Counted from the first letter of the stretch, positions 1-7,014 are shown. The stretch is 7,136 nt of DNA from Thalassolituus sp. (GCA_029212275.1 JARGOI010000049.1:1-7136), one strand, 5' to 3'. The notes: a model not told the origin generated them from the letters alone. Numbers and translations are program-made.

Positions 1-2
1 AA

Positions 3-1124
3 TTTCGCAATAACGAAATTGCGATTACCGAGTCACAAGAGCGCTTAAATGAACGTCTCGGTAGTTTAAAAGAATTGTTCGGTGTGTTGCAGCAAGTCGC
101 TGGTGATACCGAAGCTGTCTTCGAAGGATCTGTGATTAGTTCACAGTTACCCGACCGAAACGTGTTTCTACGTGAGTTGATTCGCACTGCAGGTTCTTCT
201 TCAGAATTACCTTCGATCGAAAACCTAGAGCAGTTGTGGTTTGAAATGCAACGTGAAGCGACTTACAGCGGCACCATTGCTCAATATCAAGCTGATGTTG
301 TGTTACCGAGTGGCGAAACTGTTCAACGTGACGTTGTACGCGTTGGTGGTTTTAACGTCATCGCCGATGGTCGTTATTTAAACTGGGATTTAGAATCTGG
401 TCGTTTGGTGGAATTGGATAAGCAGCCTGGTTCGCGTTATACCGATCCTGCCAGTGCTTTAGAATCAGCCTCTGGCAATACGCTTACCGGGTTTTGGATT
501 GATCCTTCACGTGGCCAATTATTAAAAATTATGGGTCAGTCACCGGAACTCAGTGATCGTATTGATCAGGGTGGCATTGTTGGATACATCATTCTTGCCT
601 TAGGTGCGGTGGGTATTTTATTGGCCATTTGGCGCATGATTGTGTTGTCTATTGAAACCGGTCGCATTAAAGCGCAAATGAAATCTGAAACAGCTAATGA
701 AGATAATGCACTCGGCCGTGTGATGAACGTTTTCAATGCCAATAAGTCTGCTGGTACAGAAACACTAGAATTGCATTTAGGCGAAGCCATTGCCTCGGAA
801 ATACCCCGTTTAATGCGTGGTATCAGCTGGATTAAAATTATCTCTGTGGTAGCACCGTTATTAGGTCTGCTAGGCACGGTGACCGGTATGATTGACGTGT
901 TCGAAACCATGTCATTGTTTGGTACGGGTGATCCTAAACTGATGGCTGGTGGTATTTCACAAGCATTGGTAACGACGGTATTAGGTTTGGTGGCTGCTAT
1001 TCCATGTGTGTTTTTACACACTTTGGCCAGCAACCGCAGTCGCTCGTTAATTATGATTTTGGAAGAACGTGCGACGGGTATCCTAGCGCGTCAATCTGAA
1101 TTACATCCATCACCTGCAGCGTAA
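3..1124 (+). CDS. ttpC: Long ExbB-like TonB-system accessory protein, TtpC type (5' end outside window)
   Basis: The reading frame is open from the first full codon at position 3, so the gene starts upstream and 373 C-terminal residues are visible. TtpC-type proteins are MotA/TolQ/ExbB proton-channel relatives with a long periplasmic N-terminal part; in vibrios they are needed for the TonB2 system. Seen here: a Glu/Leu/Gln-rich, probably coiled-coil stretch (about 3-110), a soluble domain to about 570, and a first membrane segment at about 576-650. A cytoplasmic stretch follows, then two more membrane segments at about 828-900 and 945-1030. The last two carry the family signatures LGTVTGM (from 870) and GGISQALVTTVLGL. 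The next gene, a second and shorter ExbB, starts 5 nt after the stop. The first ATG-like codon inside the visible frame is not evidence for a start; position 75 is TTG and lies in the middle of the helix. The family is clear; the TtpC name rests on architecture plus gene order. Confidence 0.88.
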   Translation, partial: FRNNEIAITESQERLNERLGSLKELFGVLQQVAGDTEAVFEGSVISSQLPDRNVFLRELIRTAGSSSELPSIENLEQLWFEMQREATYSGTIAQYQADVVLPSGETVQRDVVRVGGFNVIADGRYLNWDLESGRLVELDKQPGSRYTDPASALESASGNTLTGFWIDPSRGQLLKIMGQSPELSDRIDQGGIVGYIILALGAVGILLAIWRMIVLSIETGRIKAQMKSETANEDNALGRVMNVFNANKSAGTETLELHLGEAIASEIPRLMRGISWIKIISVVAPLLGLLGTVTGMIDVFETMSLFGTGDPKLMAGGISQALVTTVLGLVAAIPCVFLHTLASNRSRSLIMILEERATGILARQSELHPSPAA

Positions 1125-1129
1125 CGATT

Positions 1130-1651
1130 ATGATGCTGGAACTATTTGAGCCAGTCACCCTGTTTATGGAGCGAGGAGGCGATGTCCTCTTCGCCATCTT
1201 CGGGCTGATATTTTTGCTCTGGCTATTTGTGTTAGAACGCACCGCTTACCTGACTTTTTTTCATGCCAGTGCCGTTAAAAAAGCTGAGCAAGAATGGCAG
1301 CAGAGACGCGAGCGTAATTCATGGAATGCCCATCAAATTCGTCAGGATTTAGTGGCCGGTTTACATGAACAACTACAAGCCAATATGCCCACGATCAAAA
1401 TGTTGATCGGCATGGCGCCTTTGTTTGGTTTGTTGGGCACGGTAACGGGCATGATTGAAGTGTTTGATGTGATGGCCTTCTTTGGTAACGGAAGTCCGAA
1501 AGCGATGGCCTCAGGCATCTCCAAAGCCACCATCCCAACGATGGCGGGTATGGTCGGAGCACTGACCGGTGTATTTGCACAATCGCTATTAGATCGCTAC
1601 ATCAAACGTGAAAAAATTCGTATTGAAGATCGGTTAAATTTTGATCAATAA
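1130..1651 (+). CDS. exbB: ExbB-type proton channel subunit of TonB2 system
   Basis: This 173-residue inner-membrane protein is the short ExbB (MotA/TolQ/ExbB family). With ExbD it uses the proton gradient to energise TonB. Three membrane segments are visible: about residues 17-37, 90-112 and 130-153. The second contains LGTVTGMIEVF (Thr104, Thr106). The third begins with SGISKATIPTMAGM, where Thr137 aligns with a conserved polar residue of the channel. At the position where the upstream paralogue has Thr in its TT pair, this protein has Pro136. It is shorter than E. coli ExbB (244 residues) and lacks a long N-terminal extension. Two ATG codons lie in tandem at 1130 and 1133, and no convincing Shine-Dalgarno sequence precedes them. 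Translation is therefore probably coupled to the gene that ends 5 nt before. TolQ was considered, but the downstream tonB gene argues for ExbB. Confidence 0.93.
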   Translation: MMLELFEPVTLFMERGGDVLFAIFGLIFLLWLFVLERTAYLTFFHASAVKKAEQEWQQRRERNSWNAHQIRQDLVAGLHEQLQANMPTIKMLIGMAPLFGLLGTVTGMIEVFDVMAFFGNGSPKAMASGISKATIPTMAGMVGALTGVFAQSLLDRYIKREKIRIEDRLNFDQ

Positions 1652-1681
1652 CCGCTTCAATCACACACAAGAGAATTCGTT

Positions 1682-2092
1682 ATGAGACGCAGTTTTTCGA
1701 ATATTCACAATGCCGCAGAAGAAGGTGAAATTGATATTACGCCAATGTTGGACGTGGTGTTTATTATGTTGATCTTCTTCATTGTCACCGCATCGTTTGT
1801 CAAAGAGTCGGGTATTGAAGTTAATCGTCCGGATGCCAATACTTCCATGGCCAAACCGAAAGCAAACATACTGATTGGTATTAATGCAAATAATGAAATT
1901 TGGATTAATAAACGCCAGGTAGAAGAAAGCCAAGTACGCGCCAACATCGAACGCATGCACGCTGAAAACCCACAAGGTACAGTGGTGATTCAGGCTGACG
2001 AAGAAGCGAAAACGCGCAAATTGGTTGCGGTGATGGATGCGGCGCGTGCCGCCGGTGTCTACGACATATCATTAGCGACTGAGGCGCCTTAA
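1682..2092 (+). CDS. exbD: ExbD-type proton channel subunit of TonB2 system
   Basis: This 136-residue ExbD/TolR-family protein has a short cytoplasmic N-terminus, one membrane helix (about residues 22-41) and a periplasmic domain. The hallmark motif ITPMLDVVFIMLIFF is present. Asp24 is the expected proton-carrying residue, matching Asp25 of E. coli ExbD. The periplasmic part contains the usual late segment TVVIQADEEAKTRKLVAVMDAARAAG. The start at 1682 is preceded by AAGAGA (1669-1674), a moderate ribosome binding site. The gene lies 30 nt after exbB and 2 nt before tonB, and its last codons contain the tonB ribosome binding site. TolR is the main alternative and is disfavoured by the neighbouring tonB and the absence of tolA or tolB. 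Confidence 0.94.
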   Translation: MRRSFSNIHNAAEEGEIDITPMLDVVFIMLIFFIVTASFVKESGIEVNRPDANTSMAKPKANILIGINANNEIWINKRQVEESQVRANIERMHAENPQGTVVIQADEEAKTRKLVAVMDAARAAGVYDISLATEAP

Positions 2093-2094
2093 AC

Positions 2095-2709
2095 ATGGGT
2101 GTTTTGGTACGATTTGGTGGCGCACTGTTGTTTGCTTTTTTAGCAACGGTCGCTGTGTTCTGGGTTATGCAAAGTTTGATTTCTTCCAGTGGCTCGGTGC
2201 TTGCACCGAAAGATTATGGGCGCATTCAGAACTTTGTGATGGACAAACCGGAAGAGGATGTCCAAACCAAAGACAGGCAACCTCGCAAGCCACCTGAAGC
2301 GCCTAAAGAGCCACCTAAGGTTGACATGGTAGCTCCAGAGTTTAATGCTCCTAGTGCCTCTAGCATGGCCTTGGGCGCGTTGGATATGTCGACGGATTTG
2401 GCTTTAGATTCAGGTTTAAGCGGTGCCGGTGGCGATGGTGAAATGATGCCGATTGTGAAGGTCGCTCCAACTTACCCAAGAAGAGCGGCACAACGCGGTA
2501 TCGAAGGTTATGTAGTTGTTCAATTCACAGTGACAGCACAAGGCACAGTTACCGATGCGGTTGTTATTGAAGCTGCTCCTAAAGGGGTGTTTGACAGTGC
2601 TGCAGTGGATGCAGTGAAAAAATTCAAATACAAACCGCGAACGGTTGATGGCACGGCGGTTGATGTGCCCAATGTACGTAATATCATTCGTTTTGAGCTG
2701 GATAAATAA
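2095..2709 (+). CDS. tonB: TonB energy transducer, short TonB2 type
   Basis: TonB is anchored in the inner membrane, spans the periplasm and transmits force from ExbB/ExbD to outer-membrane receptors. At 204 residues this is shorter than E. coli TonB (239) and close to TonB2-type proteins. Seen in order: an N-terminal membrane anchor (about residues 7-28), a short Pro/Lys/Glu-rich spacer (about 62-76, with KPPEAPKEPPK), a low-complexity Ala/Ser/Gly/Met linker (about 82-117), and the TonB C-terminal domain (about 119-204). That domain contains APTYPRRAAQRGIEGYVVV, FDSAAVDAVKKFKYKPR and a final beta strand IIRFEL. The membrane anchor has no histidine, unlike E. coli TonB (His20). GAGG at 2081-2084, inside the end of exbD, lies 10 nt before the ATG and supports this start. 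The short spacer gives less periplasmic reach than E. coli TonB, so it may depend on partners. Confidence 0.94.
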   Translation: MGVLVRFGGALLFAFLATVAVFWVMQSLISSSGSVLAPKDYGRIQNFVMDKPEEDVQTKDRQPRKPPEAPKEPPKVDMVAPEFNAPSASSMALGALDMSTDLALDSGLSGAGGDGEMMPIVKVAPTYPRRAAQRGIEGYVVVQFTVTAQGTVTDAVVIEAAPKGVFDSAAVDAVKKFKYKPRTVDGTAVDVPNVRNIIRFELDK

Positions 2710-2728
2710 GCAGCGGTGAGGGGATAAA

Positions 2729-4054
2729 ATGAAGAAACACATCACTGCCTTGTGTCTGATAGGTTTATTAGTTGGTTGGTCTAATTTATCAGCAGCAGAA
2801 GAAACTAAGAATGTTGAATCGGCTAATAATGATAGCCACAACTCTGATACAGAAGCACAACAAGATGAACCTTCCCGTGTTCAACGCACGCAAACATTAC
2901 GACAAATTGTTTACGAGCGTTTGGAGAAGGCAAGAAATCTATCAGATGAAGGGAATACAATCGAAGCGCTTGATACTTTAATGCGGCTTGATCAACGTAA
3001 GCGTAACTCCTACGAACGCGCAATGACTTACAGCCTCTTTGGTTATGTTTATTCAGCTAAAGAAGATTATGAAAATGCAGCGACTTCCTATGAAGCGCTT
3101 CTAGGTATTGAACAAGCACCGGATGCGCTCAAGCAGACTACGCGTTTTAGCCTAGCCAAGTTGTACATGGTGCAAGAAAAATACGACAGCGCTTTGAGTA
3201 CTTTAAACGATTGGATGAGCACGTCAGACAATGTGGGGGCAGATGCTTTTTTGTTGCGTTCGCAAGTGCAATATCAAAAAGGTAACTTCAAAGATTCGGT
3301 AGCAGATGTACAACATGCGATTGCCATGCGTAAAGAGGACGGTAATAAAGCACCTGAGAACTGGTTATTGCTTGAACGCGCTGGGTTATTTCAATTAAAA
3401 GATTATAAATCCATGGCGAAGAACCTTGAAGCATTGGTGTCTGGATATTCTAAATCAGATTATTGGTTACAATTGGCTGCTGTTTATAACGAACTGGGTT
3501 TATCTAAAAAAGAATTAGCCACACTGGAAACTGCGTATGAGCAGGGTTTGTTAGTGAAAGAAAATGAGCTGATGAATTTTGCGCAAGCGTTGCTGGCACA
3601 AGAAATTCCATACAAAGCGGCGACTGTCTTGAAACGAGGCATGGACGAAAAGAAGATAGACCAGAGTGCTCGTAATTTGTCGCTTTTGGGCGATGCATGG
3701 ATGTTGGCTAAAGAATATGATAACGCGATTGAGGTAATGACACTGGCAGCGAATGTGTCGGGCAAAGGCAGTGATTATTTTAAACTGTCGCAAATATACA
3801 CCGAGCGACAAGAGTACGATTTAGCACTGGAATTCAGTGATAAAGCGTTGGCTGCGAATGATATGAAAGAGCCTTATCAGGCGCTGATCATTAAGGGTTT
3901 GGCACAATTTAATTTGAAACAATTAAATGCTGCGCAAGCAACCTTTAATCAAGCGGCTAAGTATCCAGCCGCGGAAAAAATTTCGGCGCAATGGTTACAG
4001 TACATTGCCACAGAAAAAACCCGCCAGGAATATTTAGCACAAAGTGCTGGTTAG
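2729..4054 (+). CDS. Exported tetratricopeptide-repeat protein of TonB2 operon
   Basis: The 441-residue product starts with a Sec signal peptide: MKK, a hydrophobic core to about residue 20, and a likely cut after Ser-Ala-Ala at residue 23. A charged, Asn/Asp/Gln-rich linker (about 24-52) follows. The rest looks like a chain of roughly eight helical TPR-like repeats (about 55-420). Examples are the units around YSLFGYVYSAKEDYENAATSY, FSLAKLYMVQEKYDSAL, LLGDAWMLAKEYDNAIEVM and KLSQIYTERQEYDLALEFS. TPR proteins are binding scaffolds; no catalytic site is expected or seen. No lipobox cysteine follows the signal, so a soluble periplasmic protein is inferred. A strong ribosome binding site GAGGGG (2718-2723) lies 5 nt before ATG, and the gene is 19 nt after tonB, so it is almost surely co-transcribed. 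TPR genes are known at this place in TonB2 operons of vibrios. A role in arranging the TonB complex or its partners is inference. The stop is TAG, whereas the other complete genes here end in TAA. Confidence 0.88.
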   Translation: MKKHITALCLIGLLVGWSNLSAAEETKNVESANNDSHNSDTEAQQDEPSRVQRTQTLRQIVYERLEKARNLSDEGNTIEALDTLMRLDQRKRNSYERAMTYSLFGYVYSAKEDYENAATSYEALLGIEQAPDALKQTTRFSLAKLYMVQEKYDSALSTLNDWMSTSDNVGADAFLLRSQVQYQKGNFKDSVADVQHAIAMRKEDGNKAPENWLLLERAGLFQLKDYKSMAKNLEALVSGYSKSDYWLQLAAVYNELGLSKKELATLETAYEQGLLVKENELMNFAQALLAQEIPYKAATVLKRGMDEKKIDQSARNLSLLGDAWMLAKEYDNAIEVMTLAANVSGKGSDYFKLSQIYTERQEYDLALEFSDKALAANDMKEPYQALIIKGLAQFNLKQLNAAQATFNQAAKYPAAEKISAQWLQYIATEKTRQEYLAQSAG

Positions 4055-4108
4055 TGCTGTTAAATTAGGGCAACTCTGAATCTTGCAGGTTTGCACTAGT
4101 TGATGATT

Positions 4109-4145
4109 AAAAAAAAGGCGATGCTCTGTAAGCATCGCCTTTTTT
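4109..4145. terminator. Bidirectional intrinsic terminator between TPR gene and lysS
   Basis: A 9-bp perfect stem, GGCGATGCT (4117-4125) with AGCATCGCC (4131-4139), closes a 5-nt loop CTGTA. Eight A residues (4109-4116) precede it and six T residues (4140-4145) follow it. Read on + it ends the TonB operon; read on - the A tract becomes the U tract and it ends prfB-lysS. The stop codons of the converging genes are 54 nt and 27 nt away from the element. The rest of the gap (4055-4108 and 4146-4172) shows nothing else. Confidence 0.95.
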
Positions 4146-4172
4146 ATTTGATTAAATGTGATTATTTATTCG

Positions 4173-5723
4173 TTATGCCAATGGCTTCATGTGCGGAAAT
4201 AAAATCACATCTTTAATGGTATGGCTGTTGGTGAATAGCATAACCAAACGATCAATACCAATGCCTTCGCCAGCGGTGGGTGGCATGCCATATTCCAACG
4301 CGTGGATATAATCTTCATCGTAATGCATGGCTTCGTCATCACCGGCGTCTTTCTCTTCCACTTGCTTACGGAAGCGCGCTGCTTGATCTTCGGCATCGTT
4401 AAGCTCGGAGAAGCCATTCGCCAATTCACGGCCCCCAACAAAAAACTCAAAGCGATCGGTCACAAATGGGTTAGCGTCGTTTCGGCGTGCCAGTGGAGAC
4501 ACTTCCCAAGGGTATTCGGTAATGAAGGTCGGCTGGTCGAGTTTTTCTTCAGCGGTGGCTTCAAAAATTTCGCAGATATATTTACCAGCGCCCCAGGCTT
4601 TCTGTTTGGCCGAGACGGGAACACCGACTTTTTGCGCATATTCTTTCAGCGTTTCAATATTGGCTTCTGCGTTACTCAATACGTCGGCATCCATATCATC
4701 GTTGTATTTAACAATCGCTTCGACCATGGTCATGCGTTGGAACGGTTGCGCAAAATCATAGACTGACTCACCGTAAACAATGTCAGTGGTGCCCAGAACA
4801 GTTTCGGCAACAAAGCGCAGCATGGCTTCGGTTAAGTCCATCATGTCGTTATAATCGGCGTAGGCTTGATAAAACTCGATCATGGTGAATTCTGGGTTGT
4901 GACGCGTGCTAAGACCTTCGTTACGGAAGTTTCGGTTGATTTCGAAGACCTTATCGAAGCCACCCACCACTAAACGCTTTAAATACAGTTCTGGGGCGAT
5001 ACGTAAAAACATATCAATGCCCAACGCATTGTGATGCGTTTCGAACGGCTTGGCACTGGCGCCACCAGGAATGCTTTGTAGCATTGGTGTTTCTACTTCC
5101 ATAAAGCCACGTTGCGACAAGAAAAAGCGAATGCCTTCGATGATTTTTGAGCGCATTAAAAATGTCGTACGGGTTTCGTCGTTAATAATTAAATCGACGT
5201 AACGCTGACGGTATTTCAATTCTTGATCCGATAAACCATGGAATTTATCCGGCAGAGGGCGCAACGACTTGGTCAGAATTTTGAAGTCAGACAGGTCGTT
5301 AATCTCCACATACAGCTCACCTTTACCGGATAGCTGTAATGTCCCTTTGGCGGCAATAATGTCACCAATATCGAGTAACTGCCACGCTTCGCTTTCTTTC
5401 TGGAATTGCTTACCGATATAGGCTTGAATGCGTCCACTGGTATCCTGAACGCCAATAAAAGGACCACGTCGACCCATAACACGACCGGCGATCGATACTT
5501 GGTTGCCTTCGTTGGCAAGGGTCTCTTTATCTTTCTCACCAAACTTTGCTTTCAATTCGGCGGCCATATGTTCGCGACGAAAATCGTTGGGATGGCCGTT
5601 GGCGGCGGAGCCTTCGCGCAATTTTTCTAGCTTGGCACGACGCTCGGCAATTAACTTGTTCTCTTCATGCGCAGACAGTGGCTGAGCGTCTTGTTTTTGG
5701 TCGTCTTTTTTCTGGTCAGTCAT
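4173..5723 (-). CDS. lysS: Lysyl-tRNA synthetase, class II
   Basis: This cytoplasmic enzyme joins lysine to tRNA-Lys using ATP. The 516-residue protein matches the class IIb family in length (E. coli LysS is 505) and layout. It has a charged N-terminal helix (about residues 1-45), an OB-fold anticodon-binding domain (about 76-150, with VSIAGRVMGRRGPFIGVQD), and the class II catalytic core. Motif 1 is around GFMEVETPMLQSIPGGA (207-223). Motif 2 is around FRNEGLSTRHNPEFTMIEFY (266-285) and holds the ATP-binding arginines. Motif 3 is GIGIDRLVMLF (487-497), followed by IKDVILFPHMKP. The start at 5723 is supported by AAGGG (5731-5735), 7 nt upstream. It lies 71 nt downstream of prfB in the same direction, as in many gammaproteobacteria, and ends at the shared terminator. 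No motif is damaged, so this looks like a functional housekeeping copy. Confidence 0.98.
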   Translation of the reverse strand: MTDQKKDDQKQDAQPLSAHEENKLIAERRAKLEKLREGSAANGHPNDFRREHMAAELKAKFGEKDKETLANEGNQVSIAGRVMGRRGPFIGVQDTSGRIQAYIGKQFQKESEAWQLLDIGDIIAAKGTLQLSGKGELYVEINDLSDFKILTKSLRPLPDKFHGLSDQELKYRQRYVDLIINDETRTTFLMRSKIIEGIRFFLSQRGFMEVETPMLQSIPGGASAKPFETHHNALGIDMFLRIAPELYLKRLVVGGFDKVFEINRNFRNEGLSTRHNPEFTMIEFYQAYADYNDMMDLTEAMLRFVAETVLGTTDIVYGESVYDFAQPFQRMTMVEAIVKYNDDMDADVLSNAEANIETLKEYAQKVGVPVSAKQKAWGAGKYICEIFEATAEEKLDQPTFITEYPWEVSPLARRNDANPFVTDRFEFFVGGRELANGFSELNDAEDQAARFRKQVEEKDAGDDEAMHYDEDYIHALEYGMPPTAGEGIGIDRLVMLFTNSHTIKDVILFPHMKPLA

Positions 5724-5749
5724 GATTTAACCCTTATTGGTCGGGTACT

Positions 5750-5779
5750 AATATAAAGTCGTTGTTTGGATGTTTTCAC
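5750..5779 (-). promoter_or_regulatory. Possible internal sigma-70 promoter for lysS
   Basis: In the 71-nt prfB-lysS gap, the - strand reads GTGAAA (5779-5774; 4 of 6 to the -35 consensus), an 18-nt spacer, then TATATT (5755-5750; 5 of 6 to the -10 consensus). It would start transcription about 20 nt before the lysS start codon. The match is weak and AT-rich gaps give chance hits, so read-through from prfB may be the main source of lysS mRNA. Confidence 0.3.
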
Positions 5780-5794
5780 GGGCTTGGGTATGAA

Positions 5795-6890
5795 TTACAA
5801 ACCCTTTTTCAGACTGGCTTCGATAAACTGATCTAAGTCGCCGTCCAATACCGCTTGGGTGTTGCGAGTCTCTACACCGGTACGTAAGTCTTTAATACGG
5901 GAGTCATCGAGTACATAAGAGCGAATCTGACTGCCCCAGCCAATGTCCGACTTACTGTCTTCCAGCGCTTGTGCTTCGACGTTGCGTTTTTGCAGCTCGT
6001 GCTCATATAACTTGGCTTTCAGCTGCTTCATCGCCTGATCTTTGTTCTTGTGCTGTGAGCGGTCATTTTGACACTGAGTCACAATATTGGTCGGCATGTG
6101 GGTAATACGTACCGCCGATTCCGTTCGGTTAACGTGCTGACCACCGGCGCCCGAGGCGCGATACACATCGATGCGCAGATCGGATGGGTTAATTTCTATA
6201 TCAATATCGTCATCCACTTCTGGAGAAACAAACACCGACGAGAACGAGGTGTGACGACGATTACCCGAGTCAAACGGACTTTTACGCACTAAGCGATGCA
6301 CGCCGGTTTCGGTACGCAACCAACCATAGGCGTATTCACCTTGGACTAAAATCGTTGCACCTTTGATGCCGGCGACTTCACCGTCGGAGACTTCCATCAG
6401 CTCGCCTTTAAAGCCGTGAGCTTCGATCCAACGCAGATACATGCGCAACATCATGTTGGCCCAATCTTGTGCCTCAGTGCCGCCAGAGCCGGATTGAATT
6501 TCGACGTAGCAATTATTTTGGTCTAGCTCGCCAGAAAACATGCGACGGAATTCCAAAACTTCCAACTCGCTTTGCAAACGGTTCAGCTCTTGACGGATTT
6601 CTTCTACGGCGGCTTCGTCATTTTCTTCTACGGACATATCAAGTAAGTCACGTGAATCGTTTAAGCCACCGTCTAAGTTGTCGATGGTTTTCACCACGGC
6701 TTCGAGGTTGGAGCGTTCTTTACCTAATTCTTGAGCACGTTCAGGATTATCCCAAACATCGCCTTGGGATAGCTCTTGTTCTACTTCTTCGAGTCGCTCA
6801 ACTTTGTTTTCGTAGTCAAAGATACCCCCTAAGGACATCGGTACGTGCCTTAAGATCTTTGATTTGTTCGACGATTGGATTGATTTCCAA
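5795..6890 (-). CDS. prfB: Peptide chain release factor 2, with programmed +1 frameshift
   Basis: RF2 ends translation at UGA and UAA. The product is made from two frames: 24 codons from 6890 to 6819, skipping of T6818, then 340 codons from GAC at 6817, giving 364 residues (E. coli 365). The N-terminus MEINPIVEQIKDLKARTDVLRGYL joins DYENKVERLEEVE across the shift. Key sites in the joined numbering are the codon-reading tripeptide Ser-Pro-Phe (204-206, in RKSPFDSG) and the catalytic Gly-Gly-Gln (249-251, in SGAGGQHVNRT). Residue 245, just before that loop, is Ala (YRASGAGGQ), where E. coli K-12 has the unusual Thr246. The TTG at 6890 is chosen as start because AGGTGA (6901-6896) lies 5 nt before it and the MEINP start matches the family. 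A GTG at 6899, adding 3 residues, is possible but overlaps that ribosome binding site and lacks one of its own. The gene heads a prfB-lysS transcription unit. Confidence 0.95.
6815..6830 (-). promoter_or_regulatory. RF2 autoregulatory +1 frameshift site
   Basis: The - strand reads CTTAGGGGGTATCTTTGAC at 6833-6815. The internal Shine-Dalgarno-like AGGGGG (6830-6825) sits 3 nt before the slippery CTT (6821-6819), and the in-frame TGA stop (6818-6816) is followed by C. This is the classic prfB recoding signal. When RF2 is scarce, the ribosome pauses at UGA, slips forward one base from CUU to UUU and makes full-length RF2. When RF2 is plentiful, a 24-residue peptide is released instead. The core from AGG to TGAC is identical to the E. 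coli site as I remember it. Confidence 0.97.
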
Positions 6891-6937
6891 AATACTCACC
6901 TGCGTTGCTTCTAGCGGTTAGTTCAAAATAACGGCGC

Positions 6938-6943
6938 ATTTTA
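6938..6943 (-). promoter_or_regulatory. Possible -10 element of prfB promoter
   Basis: On the - strand TAAAAT (6943-6938) is a 5-of-6 match to a sigma-70 -10 box. It would give a leader of about 40 nt before the TTG at 6890. No good -35 hexamer lies 16-18 nt upstream (ATGAAA is the nearest), so the call is tentative. It is the best candidate I see on that strand in the divergent region. Confidence 0.35.
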
Positions 6944-6987
6944 GCTGAAATAGGGCGTACTTTCATCCAAAGTTTCAGGCTGATTAC

Positions 6988-7011
6988 AACACTTTTGCCG
7001 CAAAATGTGTT
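6988..7011. repeat. Inverted repeat in divergent intergenic region, possible operator
   Basis: The left arm AACACTTTTGC (6988-6998) pairs with a right arm made of GCAAAA (7000-7005) and GTGTT (7007-7011). The centre is a single C, and T7006 is the only unpaired base in the arms: 11 pairs in 24 nt. It ends 4 nt before the sigma-54 element and covers about -53 to -30 of the predicted rightward start. Position and symmetry fit a dimeric regulator binding site. No T tract follows, so it is not a standard terminator. The regulator is unknown. Confidence 0.55.
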
Positions 7012-7014
7012 TGC

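Noticed and set aside
566..1033. 155-codon open frame on the - strand opposite the long ExbB-like gene
   Set aside because: It lies wholly antisense to a gene with clear family motifs and membrane segments, and its own translation has no recognisable domain.
3..4054. TolQRA-Pal cell-division system instead of a TonB system
   Set aside because: No tolA, tolB or pal is present. The fourth gene has a TonB C-terminal domain with a proline-rich spacer, and the ExbB duplication and TPR gene fit the TonB2 layout.
4302..4766. 154-codon open frame on the + strand opposite lysS
   Set aside because: It overlaps conserved catalytic parts of lysS, including sequence near motif 3, and has no supporting ribosome binding site or family resemblance.
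5795..6838. prfB as a 347-residue protein starting at ATG 6838
   Set aside because: That ATG is in the frame used after the shift and overlaps the pre-shift codons. The upstream frame gives the conserved MEINP...LRGYL start and the exact frameshift signal.
6469..6921. 150-codon open frame on the + strand opposite prfB
   Set aside because: It is antisense to the RF2 N-terminal half and the recoding site; the translation is Arg/Ser/Leu-rich in the way shadow frames often are.
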